Shown piece after piece: positions 28,431 through 37,500 of a stretch of DNA of 37,500 bases. The stretch comes from Prorocentrum cordatum. Its lineage: Eukaryota; Sar; Dinophyceae; Prorocentrales; Prorocentraceae. The first letter of the stretch is position 1, and the number at the start of each line of letters is the position of its first letter. The notes beneath the pieces are model-generated. The model made no database searches and was not told the DNA's origin. It was given only the letters and a program-made list of their open reading frames with translations. The DNA is taken from the NCBI GenBank assembly GCA_963575745.1, contig CAUYUJ010021059.1, positions 777,584 to 815,083 on the forward strand. Reading direction: 5' to 3'. The position numbers were made by a program, and so were the translations under genes.

Positions 28431-28660
28431 TACCCTCGCCGATCAACGCTTCAGGCAACTCCATGGGCGGCGGGGGTAGGTTTCGGAGTTCTCATAACAC
28501 TTGGCGAAATCCGAATCCCACCCTCGCTGATTAACGCTTCAGGCAACTCCATGGGCGGCGGGGGCAGGATTTGTAACTCGTCGAACACGCGGCGACAACA
28601 GAACCCTACCCCCGCCGATCAACGCTTCAGGATAATCAACGGTTGGTGGGGGTAGGCTTC
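28425..28660 (+). repeat. 88-bp tandem repeat, three units, each with hairpin arms
   Basis: GATCAACGCTTCAGG, GATTAACGCTTCAGG and GATCAACGCTTCAGG are at 28441, 28529 and 28617, exactly 88 bp apart. In each unit the core lies between CCYACCCYCGCY and GGYGGGGGYAGG. These are inverted complements: 12 bp nearly perfect in units 1 and 3, with two mismatches in unit 2. Unit 3 has a diverged loop (ATAATCAACGGTTGG). No protein is encoded. Confidence 0.85.
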
Positions 28661-29034
28661 GAATGTTGCCACCTATGCAGGGCGCCCCGTGTCTTCCCAG
28701 ATATCCGGCGTTTCGAAAAAATCGAGGCGGAGGTTTTTCGTCGCTCTCGGGCTCTCGGAGCCCTGACAGGGCCTCGGGGTCGCCAACAAAACGACTCAGG
28801 ATGAAGAGCCGGTGGTCCTGGGGCAGTGGGCGAGAGGTTGGCGGCCCGTGTCCCAGCGCCGAGCTCGGGGGCTTCGTGCCGTCGAAGAAGGGAAAAGTGG
28901 AGAAACACAAACTTTTGACGGTCCGCGCCGATGTCTCGGATCTGCGCGGGAGCCCCCTGGCGAAGGCGAGGCCACTCACCTTCTCTGGTCCGAGCATTCT
29001 CCGGTCCTCGCCCATGGCACCCACACGGCGGAGT
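28661..29034. other. No gene seen
   Basis: Mixed GC-rich sequence between two repeat blocks. Frames on both strands are open but show no recognised motif. Confidence 0.35.
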
Positions 29035-29650
29035 AAGGGAGTACCCGAGACCTCGCAGCTCCCTGGGAGGCTGCGAACTGCGCAGCTGTCGCCACTTTCG
29101 TGGGCTCCTGCGGCGCACGGCGGAGCAGGTGAGTAACCCGAGACCTCGCAGCTCCCTACGTGGCTGCGAACTATTCAGCTGTCGCCAACTTCGTGGGCTC
29201 CCGGGATGCACGGCGGAGAAGGAGGGTACCCGAGACCCCGCATCTCCCCGTGAGGCTGCGAACTGCGCCATTGTCGCCACTCCCGTGGGCTCCATGAATG
29301 CACTGCAAAGTAGGGGAGTACCCGAGACTGTTGCCAATTTCGTGGGCTCCTGCTGCGAGGCACGGCGGAGTAGGGAGTTCCCGAGACGTCGCAGCTACTT
29401 ACGTGGCTGCGAACTTCGCAGCTGTCGCCACTTTCGTGGGCTCTTGGGGGGCATACCCGAGACCTCGCAGCTTCCTAGGTGGCTGCGAACTACGCAGTTG
29501 TCGCAACTTTCTTGGGCTCCTGGGAGGCACAACGGAGTCGGGGGCCACGCGGAGCTTGCCGAGATCCTGCGGCTCTCTGGGAGGCCACCAACTGAGCAAC
29601 TGTGGCTATTTTTCGTGGGCTCCTGGGGGGCACGGCGGAGATGAGGCAGC
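29035..29650 (-). repeat. ~100-bp satellite S100, inverted block, about six units
   Basis: CCGAGACCTCGCAGCTCCC, GGCTGCGAACTGCGCAGC and GTCGCCACTTTCGTGGGCTC recur, the reverse complement of the S100 units at 9.9 and 15.5 kb. Markers at 29051, 29144, 29236, 29387 and 29463 give intervals of ~92 bp plus one truncated and one shortened unit. Minus-strand frames read repeated Arg/Ser/Pro blocks and are not genes. Confidence 0.8.
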
Positions 29651-31039
29651 GCAGATCATGCATATTTGGCAATGTGTTCTTCTGTATGGAGCGTTCATGC
29701 AAAGTGCCTCCCTTGGAGAAGAGGTTCGTCACGTCTCGGGTAATTTCGGAGGGTGTGGCGGGGTCTGGGGCAGTGAGGACTGGGCCCGTCAGGGGAGGAG
29801 CGGATACCGACACCGCTGCTCGTCCTGGAGCGCCCTCGTCGCCACGGCTGGATTCTGTTCGAAGTTCTGGTCAGAATGCGCCCCAGGAGGGGCCATGGAG
29901 AGCGGCGGTGTCTGTATGTTTGGCGTTCCCAGGCGTTCAGTCACCGGCAGTTGTCGCCACGTCGTCGCTACTCGTGTTCGTCGTTGGTACGAATTTGCCA
30001 TCCCTGCAGAGTGCAGAGGAGGACAATCAGATGGTAAGGTTTTCGGGCGGGTGGGGAGTCGTCCATGACCACCGCTTGGGGGATAGTTATATCTTCGGAG
30101 ACCTCAGCAGGCGGTGGTGGATATGGGTATATTCGGGCCCCCTGGGGCCACAATGTGTCCACCGCCCGCTGGGGTCTCAAGACGTCGCCTCCCCAGGAGG
30201 TGGATATGGATAAATCCTCGTCTCCTATGCAGGGCGGGTGTGGCGAATCGGCTGCGGAAGATGCTGGGCTTCCCCATCAGGGGGGGGCCAATTCGCCGCC
30301 CCCGCCCTCGGCCGACCCGGACCCCTCACGTTATGATTTTCTCATAGCGTCGACCCCAAAAAATTTCGGCCCATTCCCACGGGCTGGTGTTTCGTCCCGA
30401 GTCGTTTTGGTTGACGGCCCTGGGGCCCGGAAGGGCCGCCAGAGGCCTGGGATAGCGAGAGACCGTCCGTCGTGATGTTTTCATGACTTGAGGGGGTCTG
30501 CGGGGAGCAGGCTGGGCGCAGCCTGGGCCTCCCCATCGCTGTCTGGGCCGCCGACGCCGCGCACCCACCCGAGGGGGAGGGGGGGGGGGCTGCGTGCGCA
30601 CAGGGCCCACAGCGCGCGGGGCGCTCGGCGGGCGCAGCGCGCGAGGCCCTCGCGCGCGGGACTGCAGCGCGGAGGAGCGGTGACCTTCTCGCTGGCGGGG
30701 CAGGACGAAAAGCGCGAGCGTGTCGCCCACTGGGCGGGGGTTGCGCGTGGATTCGGCATCGTCTGATCTGTTATCCCCACGGGGTCACAGTATCTCGGCC
30801 CCACCAGCCCACCCGCCTAGGTGGGGGTCGGCCCCAGAATCCTCGAAGGAACAGGCACACATGATCCAGGGCTCCAGGCCCCCACCCCAAGGTTTACGGG
30901 ATCGCCCCCCGCTGGATGGGTACGCCTGTGAGCCTCGATCGCCCCACCCCCACCTGGTGTCGTGGCCCTGTGGGCGTGGCGTGGTGGAGGAGGGTGCCGG
31001 TGCCCCCGCCCCTCCCCTTGTGGGTGTGGGGTGGTGCTC
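29651..31039. other. Unique GC-rich DNA, no gene recognised
   Basis: No tandem array and no recognised protein. GGGCCCCCTGGGGCC at about 30137-30151 is a near palindrome, and a related GCGGGCGGTGG/CCACCGCCCGC pair surrounds 30105-30172. A very GC-rich stretch occupies 30530-30700. Words TTATCCCCAC at 30771 and 31205 suggest a diverged duplication around 30770-31270. Confidence 0.35.
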
Positions 31040-31060
31040 CAGTGCCGTCGTCGTCGTCGA

Positions 31061-31106
<46 letters not shown>

Positions 31107-31107
31107 C
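31040..31107 (+). repeat. (GTC)n microsatellite
   Basis: About 22 GTC triplets with one GAC interruption, then C-run. Reads Val, Ser or Arg on the plus strand and Asp, Thr or Arg on the minus strand. Confidence 0.95.
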
Positions 31108-31456
31108 CCCCCCCGTCCCATCTGGGGGGTCGGGGGGCCTGAGGAACCCTTCGACCCATTCCATCTGTGGGAGGGTGGCTGCGAATCCTCGACCCGGGAT
31201 CATTTATCCCCACCTGGGTGAGTCAGTCGACCAGTGGGACCAAGGCCAGGCCAGTGGGGATAGGGATCGGTTAACCGATGCCTATTGATGGAAGCCTGGC
31301 GCACAGCAGGTGCACCAAGTGAGAAGTCGGCCTGCTAGCAGGTGTCCCAAGGAGAATTCTAAGCACCCGATGGCCCCCCCAGGTGCCCACAGAACTTCGG
31401 GGACACCTGTGAACCCGTAAAGATCGACGGAGAATGTGCCCCAAGATTTCTTACAG
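31108..31456. other. No gene seen
   Basis: Contains CCAGTGGGACCAAGG/CCAGTGGGGATAGGG words at about 31232-31264 and otherwise unique sequence. A classical 3' splice-site-like TTTCTTACAG ends at 31456. Confidence 0.35.
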
Positions 31457-31730
31457 CCATGTTGCTTATGTTATGTTCAATGCCTTGTCGATTCCCTCAG
31501 CGACGTACCGTGTGACGTTGCCAGTTGGCCTAGGTCAGTACTATGAGATGGTCAGCATGAGTGAAAGCGACTGCGCGTGCTATGTTAACGGCAAGTAGGT
31601 ATTTAACACACAAGTGGACCAGCCCTCTACGGCAACGCGCTGGCATGTCTGCCTCTCCTGGACGGAACATTGAATACCCTCAGCCCGAGCACGTTCCCAG
31701 CGGACTCTTCAGAGAGGTGTATGATCTGTG
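31457..31730 (+). CDS. Possible exon segments preceding the Pro-Thr-rich region
   Basis: After TTTCTTACAG the plus strand reads HVAYVMFNALSIPSATYRVT and GQYYEMVSMSESDCACYVNG, ending at a TAG (31596-31598) followed by GTATTT. A second stretch at about 31624-31750 reads ALACLPLLDGTLNTLSPSTF and SERCMICDFSTTRAI. Both have the composition of a folded secreted domain, with cysteines and aromatics, and lie just upstream of the Pro-Thr-rich segment at 31758. They may be exons of, or decayed parts of, the same gene. I do not recognise the domain, and exon limits are guesses. Confidence 0.3.
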
Positions 31731-31757
31731 ACTTCTCAACGACCAGGGCCATTTGAA

Positions 31758-32460
31758 CTTCGACGTGCTATGACCGCCACGTCGCTATCGACGTGCGTCG
31801 CCGCGCCGACCCCGAGCTCGACGCCTAGCCCCACGCTCCGCCCGACGGCGCCAATGCCACCGTCTATTCCCGCGCCGACGACGAATCTGTGGTTGCCAAT
31901 ACAGAGCATTGATCACGCGTTTGGCACCGTCGGTCGGCCTTTCAATTTCGACTGGGTGGCGGAGCTTGGATCTGGAACGGCTTACTGGCCAGATCTGAGG
32001 CAATGCCGTGGTTGGGTGGAGCTTGCGGCTGTTTCTGGGGTGCTTTGGCGAGGTACCAATGGTGGAACGGCAGGCAATTCTCATGGACGTTTCGACTGCG
32101 CAAGTGAACCTGCAATTCATCGTGATTGGAAAGAGGGTGATATCGCTACAGATGGAGAATGTCAGCCCAGTCCCATGTCCAGTCCGACGCACAGTCCGAC
32201 CCCTCGCCCCGCGTCAAGCCCGACGCCGTACCCGGTCTTCCCGACGCCGTATCCGACGGCCCCGACGCCAAGCTCAGCTTGCAACGGCGACCTTGAAGGC
32301 TGGGCTTCCAGCGCAGGCTACTCGTGTGATGCTTGCGCAAGTCCTGGGTGGTGCACCGTGCTTTGCCGATTTTGCAACCAACGGACACGACGCCACAACG
32401 GCATGCTGCACTTGTGGCGGGAGGTCAACGGCGATTGCCACTGATACTCCGCTATGAGCA
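31758..32460 (+). pseudogene. Pro-Thr-rich / Cys-rich surface-protein-like coding region, frameshifted
   Basis: One plus frame reads a linker (AAPTPSSTPSPTLRPTAP), a globular segment (IQSIDHAFGTVGRPFNFDWV...) and a second linker (SPTPYPVFPTPYPTAPTPSS). A Cys-rich module follows: LEGWASSAGYSCDACASPGW. The continuation of that module, CFADFATNGHDATTACCTCG, is found only in the next frame, so a one-base shift occurs at about 32340-32365. Alternating Pro-Thr linkers and Cys-rich modules are typical of extracellular or cell-wall-associated proteins of algae; the specific role is unknown. The shift, and the lack of an obvious start, favour a pseudogene; unrecognised splicing is the alternative. Confidence 0.45.
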
Positions 32461-33265
32461 TGCGATTCCGATGATGCTTCAGATCTTGGCAAGCCACCAT
32501 TGTTACGACATCCACAGGTTTGCGCACGTTCTACGGTTCTTATAACGCAGTTGAATGGCAACACCAGCGTTTGAGCTATTTCCTTCGAGAATACCTGCAA
32601 CAGACTTCTCAGTTGGGGCGGTTTGAGATACCTTCAGCATGCTGTTTTGGATGGGCATGCGGGCGCACAATCCGTTTACGCACGGTCGGTCTTACGCTTG
32701 TGCTTCTCAGAGGGCACCTGGCCAACGATCTGGGGCACATATCGGTAGCGGTCAACTAGAAGGGCGATCTCAGCGATGTGGCGTGCACAGCTACGGCGTT
32801 CGTGCCCGTCAAGTGCGGGGCCTGGGCACAGCAAAGGCGCAAGTTCAAGCTTCGTGAGTAATGCGCGTCGCCGACGGCGAAGGGGCTCGAGGTGCTGGTA
32901 AACATGCGGAAAAGGGATAGGGCCGCGCAAACAGCTTGCCCGCTACATCGATGCCAGCCTTTCTGTACGAGCCTAAACGCGACAGCCTGCCCTGCCCGAC
33001 AAAAATGTCGCGCGAGTTGTCCGACCAGCACGTGATGGGCCACGCGAGTTCGTGCGGTGCGTGGCCAGGTTGCACGAGCGCATCCGCGCGAAGGAGAACA
33101 CAGTCAGTAAGGCAACCGGCGAGGACAACACCATCCTCGGCAACAGTGGGATCTTGGTTGGTGGCGGTGGGCATGGCGTAACGTGTGCTACAGCGGCCGC
33201 TGCTGCGCCTTCTGCGACATCGAGTGGATCCTCCAGACGGCGAACGATGGGCAAGACAAAACCAG
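32461..33265. other. Unique DNA, no clear gene
   Basis: Lies between the two Pro-Thr-rich segments and may include introns or decayed exons. Frames on both strands overlap and none can be chosen with confidence. Confidence 0.35.
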
Positions 33266-34135
33266 TTGTGCCCGAGTTTGCTGGACAACGCGAAGGTGGA
33301 AGTGCGCAAAATGGAGGCGCGACGCGACCCCCTGCCAGGCGAGGGTTCACGCCTGTGGACGCGCAGTACGTCAGCAGTATTCCCTCAGCCAGGCAAGGGA
33401 TTTGGCCTGAAACAGCGGTGGCTGCGTCGCGCAAGGTGGAGGCTCCTGAGGGGCCCAGGTGGCACGACGTGGCGGGATCTGGCACAGGCCCCGGGCACGC
33501 AGCCAACAGGACCTCAATCGTTCACGTAGGTGGCGGTTGTCGCGGGAAGGCGGCGCGCGAGTACAGGCGAGGGGGCTGCGAAGACCATGAACGCGTCGAG
33601 CGGCATCTTCGAGGGGCCTCACTTGCGCCAGGCCAAGGAGATGATCTACATTTCAGTGGAGCTGTCAAGGGGGTGGACCCCTGCCGGGCGAGGGGTTAGG
33701 CCTGCGGTCGCGCAGCGCGGCAGCAGCTGAAGCAGCGGTGGATGCCGCGCGCGTGTTTGAGGCTCCCGAGGGGTCCAGAGTGCGCGGCGCGGAAGATGGC
33801 GCGGGCGCGGGCCCCGAACGCACAGTCAACAGGACCGCTGCCGTTTACGAAAGTGACGGTTGGCGCGGGAAAGCTGGGCGCGAGTCCAGGCAAGGGGGCC
33901 GCGAGGACCACGAGCGCAGCGAAGGGCATCTTCGGGGGACCTCGCCAGCACAAAGCCAAGGAGAAGATCAACAACGCCGTGGCTGCGCCGCGGCGCGGTC
34001 CCTTGCAGGGCGAGGGGCTGGGCCTGAACGCGGAGCTGCTGTACGACCTGTGCCAGGGTAGAATCGCGCGAACCTCGACGGCGCGGATTGCCCCTTCGGC
34101 CAGGCGAGCGAGGACGATTGCCTTGCTGCAGCAGT
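33266..34135 (+). repeat. 320-bp tandem duplication of coding-like sequence, with a partial third copy
   Basis: GAGGCTCCTGAGGGGYCCAG is at 33439 and as GAGGCTCCCGAGGGGTCCAG at 33759. AAACAGCGGTGGCTGC at 33410 pairs with GAAGCAGCGGTGGATGC at about 33729. CCTGCCGGGCGAGGGGTTAG at 33680 pairs with CTTGCAGGGCGAGGGGCTGG at 34000, all 320 bp apart. An older copy is visible at about 33270-33420 (CCTGCCAGGCGAGGGTTCAC). One frame of the last unit (to 34140) reads Lys/Ala/Gly-rich KLGASPGKGAARTTSAAKG and HKAKEKINNAVAAPRRGP. The corresponding frame in the earlier unit is broken, so a translated repeat protein is possible but unproven. Confidence 0.7.
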
Positions 34136-34233
34136 GCTGAACTGGTGGCGACCGCTCAGAATGGCGCAGCCTGCGAGTTCGAGAACTCCGAAGGGCTGGT
34201 CAACAATGTCGGCTCCGACCTGGGCTTCTTCGA

Positions 34234-35480
34234 GTGCGGCATCGCGATGTAGTGCGTCTACATCGCCTTCGGCCCCTTCTGAGAGGGGGCGAGCCGCGCC
34301 GCTGTCGCCCCGGCCCGAGGCAGGCCCGCGTTCCGCGAAGTGACCTACCTGCCGACCTGATCGGTTCAAGACCTCATGGGCAAGGGGCATATTGTTTTGA
34401 CCGCGATAGCACCGTTGGATTTAACAGCCTGCACAGGAATTGCCAGGGTGGGGTTTCCTGGGGAAGATCGTTTGTCTGCGCGCCAGCGTTTGACACGCGG
34501 CTGCCTTTTGCGATCGTCTCAGACCTCACAGGGGCGTGCCTGTTCAAGGGCGGCGCATTGTTACATGGGGCTCTCGCGCCGAGTTGCGGCGCATCGCGCG
34601 GCGCCGCTTTGGTCGACAGATCTGTTCTTAGCTCTTACTCCGAATCACTCGGCAGTTCAGGGTCGCGCTTCTTGGACGCTTCCATCGGCGACCTCCAGTT
34701 TCATTGGTCGGGGTTTCCAGCGCGACAGGTGCACGACATCTGCTTTGCGACGCCGCCGCCGACGCCAGCGCCTACTCCCGCGCCCCCGACAGCCAATCCG
34801 ACGCTGCGCCCAACTGCTTTCTCGACGCCTTACCCGACGGCGCTTCCGACGCCGCGCCCGCGGCGGCCGACGCGATTTCCTGCCCGACGGCCGACCCGAC
34901 GCCGTGCCCGACGACCTTCCCGACTTCGCGCCCGACAGCCTTCCCGACGTCGTGCCCGATTGTTTTCCTGACGACGTGCCCGAGGCCTTCCCGACGGCCG
35001 ACCCGACGCCGCGCCGCCGTGCCCGACGGCCGACGCGACGCCGTATCCGACGGTCTTCCCGACGCCGTGCCCGACGACCTTCCAGACAGCGTTTCCGACG
35101 CCGTGCCCGACGGCCTTCAAGCGGCCGACCCAACGCCTGGCCCGACGGCCGACCCGACGTCGTACCCGACGACCAACCCGACCTCGCACCCGACGGCCAT
35201 CCCGACGCCGTGCCCGACAGCCTCAAACCCGAAGGCCGTCACGGCACAAGTGTCGCCTGCAGCTGGCGATCCGCATCCGCAGAACATTCGCGGTTTGCGG
35301 TTCGACCTGATGAAGACGGGCAAGTACGTCTAAATCTGTATTCCACGAAGGGGCGATGCGAACACGACGCTTCGCGTTGACGGGGACGTGCAAAGATTGG
35401 GCGGGCAACGCGCGGACATTTATTTGCAAGAGCTGAACATCATAGGGACGCGGGCGAATGTGAAATGCGCTGGCGACTTC
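34234..35480 (+). pseudogene. Second Pro-Thr-rich surface-protein-like region, frame scrambled
   Basis: The first frame reads a plausible globular part (RNCQGGVSWGRSFVCAPAFD, ASIGDLQFHWSGFPARQVHD) followed by Pro-Thr repeats (PTANPTLRPTAFSTPYPTAL). From about 34870 the same Pro-Thr repeats continue in another frame (CPTADPTPCPTTFPTSRP). They move back near 35020 (PYPTVFPTPCPTTFQTAF) and on again from about 35130 to 35333 (PTADPTSYPTTNPTSHPT, then NIRGLRFDLMKTGKYV). Beyond it, RLGGQRADIYLQELNIIGTR (about 35394-35453) still looks protein-coding in yet another frame. At least three frame changes in 500 bp point to decay, or to assembly error in a GC-rich repeat. Function is unknown; by composition it would be extracellular. 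Confidence 0.45.
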
Positions 35481-37500
35481 ACTGCCGCGCTCAGGGCGTC
35501 GGCCCCCGCCGCCCCCGCATGGTCAAGCTTGAGACAGCCCATGTGAAGGTCGCCCACGGGCGTGCACAGCAGGGTCGCAGGTATCTAAACTTCCACGTAA
35601 AGAACCTTTGTCTCGCCGGGTACCAGGTCGGAGGTTTACTCGGCGAAGATGACCACAATAAGGAAGCGATGTTGCTACCCACCAGTGATGTATTGAGCGG
35701 GGTGCATGGCGTCTCCTTCTGTTACTCCGCTCCCTTATGAGGCGCATGAGCCAGCATGGCCACATGCCTATTGCTGCCTGGCCACGGGCTGTTTGTTTTG
35801 CAAGCTTGGTGTCTGAACGTTTACTCGGGCAGCCATCCTTATTTTGATGTGGATGGATTTGCTGCTCAACTGGAGCAGCGCGGTTGCCCTCTGTACGCGC
35901 GCTGTTGCGCCAGCTCCACGGTGAGACTTCCCGTGGCTAGCCTATTGCTGCCGTGACTAGCAAAAACCATAGGGAAAAATGATTTCCCCGGGCGCCGAAC
36001 AGTTTTCTTCGCGGGCGCGCGTGCAGCAAAGGCTTTGTCCAGAGCCTTGCGTACCAGCCTCCTGCGCGTACCTCGCATCCGTATCCTCCTCATTATTCCT
36101 CCCTCTTCGCATGTCTCCCCTCTTCCATGTTCAATGTGTCATGCGTTTTGTCAAGTGCGGTGGATCCTCAGCCCATCCTCGAGTTGACCGCTCGCTTTGG
36201 GTTCTTTCCGATGTCGCCGATGCGGTAACGTGGCCGCGCCTAGAGAGCGCATGTTGTTTGTTTTGCCTCCTCTCCGTCGAGGACTGTCCTCGACCTCAGC
36301 CTCTTCTACTTGCTTGTTGTTTGCTTTGATCCGCGAGCCACCCCGCTCCGGGTGCGCGCGCGGGGCTCCGCCCGTGCCACTGCGCGCAGGAAACATATTA
36401 GATTCGATGGGGGAACCAGACAGAACCCAGATCCAAGGGCCATGACCCCGCTCGGGTTAAGATTATACGGGGCGGGGGTTGCGATTCGTAGTGCCGCCGC
36501 TCGCGCCTCAAGAGGAACATCTGGTGTTCGTGTAAGTAGTGTGCGCTGATGGTTCTTAGCGCGCGTGGCGTTCGCTCATTGTTGGCGGTACCCTGTGCAA
36601 GCACACAGCTGGACCTCTGGGCATGGACGAAGAAATGTTCGACGTGATTGGCAAGATCATCATACTACAGGTTCGTTTACGTTGTTGCCGGATCGGGGCG
36701 ACGTGCGTAGCATTCACGGACGGCGCCGTGCCAAACAGATAACGTTTTGGTTGTGGGGATAATGTCGCAAGCGAGGCGCTCGTTTTGCACCTTGGACTTC
36801 TCTCTATTCTGAGCCCCGCGATCACCGCGATGTAGCAGGCTAAGGTTCACACTCGGTCGCTCACACTGGGAAGCGCCAGGAACTTTCGTGCACACGTGGG
36901 GGTCGCCGCATCGAGTAATCTCTTTGCCGCCGCCTGGCGCCTGAGCCCGCTTGGCCGCCAAGCTGACAGCCGATCGGCCTCAGCTCCAACAGGTCGCTGG
37001 GAGTTTCGCTCGCTCGGCGGCCGAGCGGCCTCGACCCCTCGGGGCTCGTGCGGAGCCCCAACGGGCTCGGTCGCCGTGGGTGTGCTTCTGAGCTGCGACG
37101 TCGCACCCACGGACCACAGGCACGCCAGCCGAGGCGCCTGCACCGAGCCCTGGCCGCCGCGAGGGGCCCCCGGTCTCCCCCTGGAAGCGGCAGGCTGACA
37201 GCGGCAGGCGAGCAGTGGGACCTCCCTTCCGCCTGGGTCCGCCCCTTGGGATGCCCATTAGAGCGTGCGGCCCAGGGTGGCCTACGCCTGGAGCCCTCCC
37301 TGCGGGAAGGCCCTTCGGGGCTCGGGTCCTCAGTGGACCCCTCTTCCAGTTAGCCCGTATGGCCCCGACACTTCACTTCACTTCATGTCGCTCGCACCCA
37401 CAGGCTGGAGGCGGACGATGCGCTGCTCATGCGGGTGGGGGTGTGTTCTTGAATGTCTCGACGTTTCCGTCTCAAGATGCAGCTCCTGGGAGGTTAGCTT
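35481..37500. other. Unique DNA, no gene recognised
   Basis: No tandem array and no recognised domain. Frames of 60-120 residues occur on both strands. Near the right edge CACTTCACTTCACTTC (about 37374-37385) and CGCTCGCACCCACAG|GCTGG (about 37390-37408) look like a pyrimidine-rich 3' splice site, but the frame after it closes within ~20 codons. GC-rich minus-strand frames at 36850-37260 are probably composition-driven. Confidence 0.35.

Noticed and set aside
36847-37258. Gene in the GC-rich minus strand near the right edge
   Set aside because: All frames are open because of base composition; no motif or consistent codon usage was visible.

Overview
The window looks like nuclear DNA of a dinoflagellate or a similar repeat-bloated protist. 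It is GC-rich and almost gene-free, and is dominated by tandem arrays and microsatellites. It carries a LINE-type reverse transcriptase, Pro-Thr-rich and Cys-rich coding fragments, and a eukaryotic SLC17-type transporter fragment. I found no bacterial operon structure, no rRNA or tRNA gene and no recognisable dinoflagellate spliced-leader sequence. The taxonomic assignment is inference; most open frames in the window are by-products of low-complexity DNA.

Layout. 1-3.9 kb: a ~130-bp tandem repeat, TCC/TCA microsatellites and a long 'CTTGG' family of ~12-bp irregular repeats that flips orientation near 1.8-1.9 kb. 4.2-4.65 kb: the first copy of a dispersed element (called D1 here) with GC palindromes, bounded by A35 and T38. 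5.3-7.0 kb: purine and pyrimidine tracts, a two-unit inverted 89-bp array and a TTTTGTCGG repeat. 7.4-9.6 kb: an 89-bp array abutting a possible exon, a strong hairpin, a second D1 copy and 560 bp of (GTC)n. 9.9-16.2 kb: two arrays of a ~100-bp satellite, more CTTGG repeats, 820 bp of (GGA)n, a TAGCA pentamer satellite and several dispersed repeats. 16.2-19.6 kb: a third D1 copy and two copies of a composite element. 19.57-23.76 kb: a ~4.2-kb LINE-like retrotransposon on the minus strand. 24.1-25.0 kb: the C-terminal half of an SLC17-type transporter. 26.3-27.3 kb: an inverted copy of the composite element. 28.4-29.65 kb: an 88-bp hairpin repeat and the inverted ~100-bp satellite. 31.4-35.5 kb: a decayed or multi-exon Pro-Thr/Cys-rich coding region with an internal 320-bp duplication.

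Main result. A mosaic composite element recurs five times in both orientations. Its parts are a leader, an array of 88/89-bp units, a (GGA)n tract, and a short tail whose inverted repeat can form a hairpin. The LINE sits exactly inside the (GGA)n tract of one copy (18.80-19.57 kb), and the missing tail of that copy reappears on the far side of the LINE at 23.76-23.90 kb. This suggests a retrotransposon that targets a microsatellite. The LINE is disabled by two in-frame stops and one frameshift. The only other convincing coding sequence is the transporter fragment and, less surely, an exon at 7.8-8.16 kb and pieces of the Pro-Thr/Cys-rich region.
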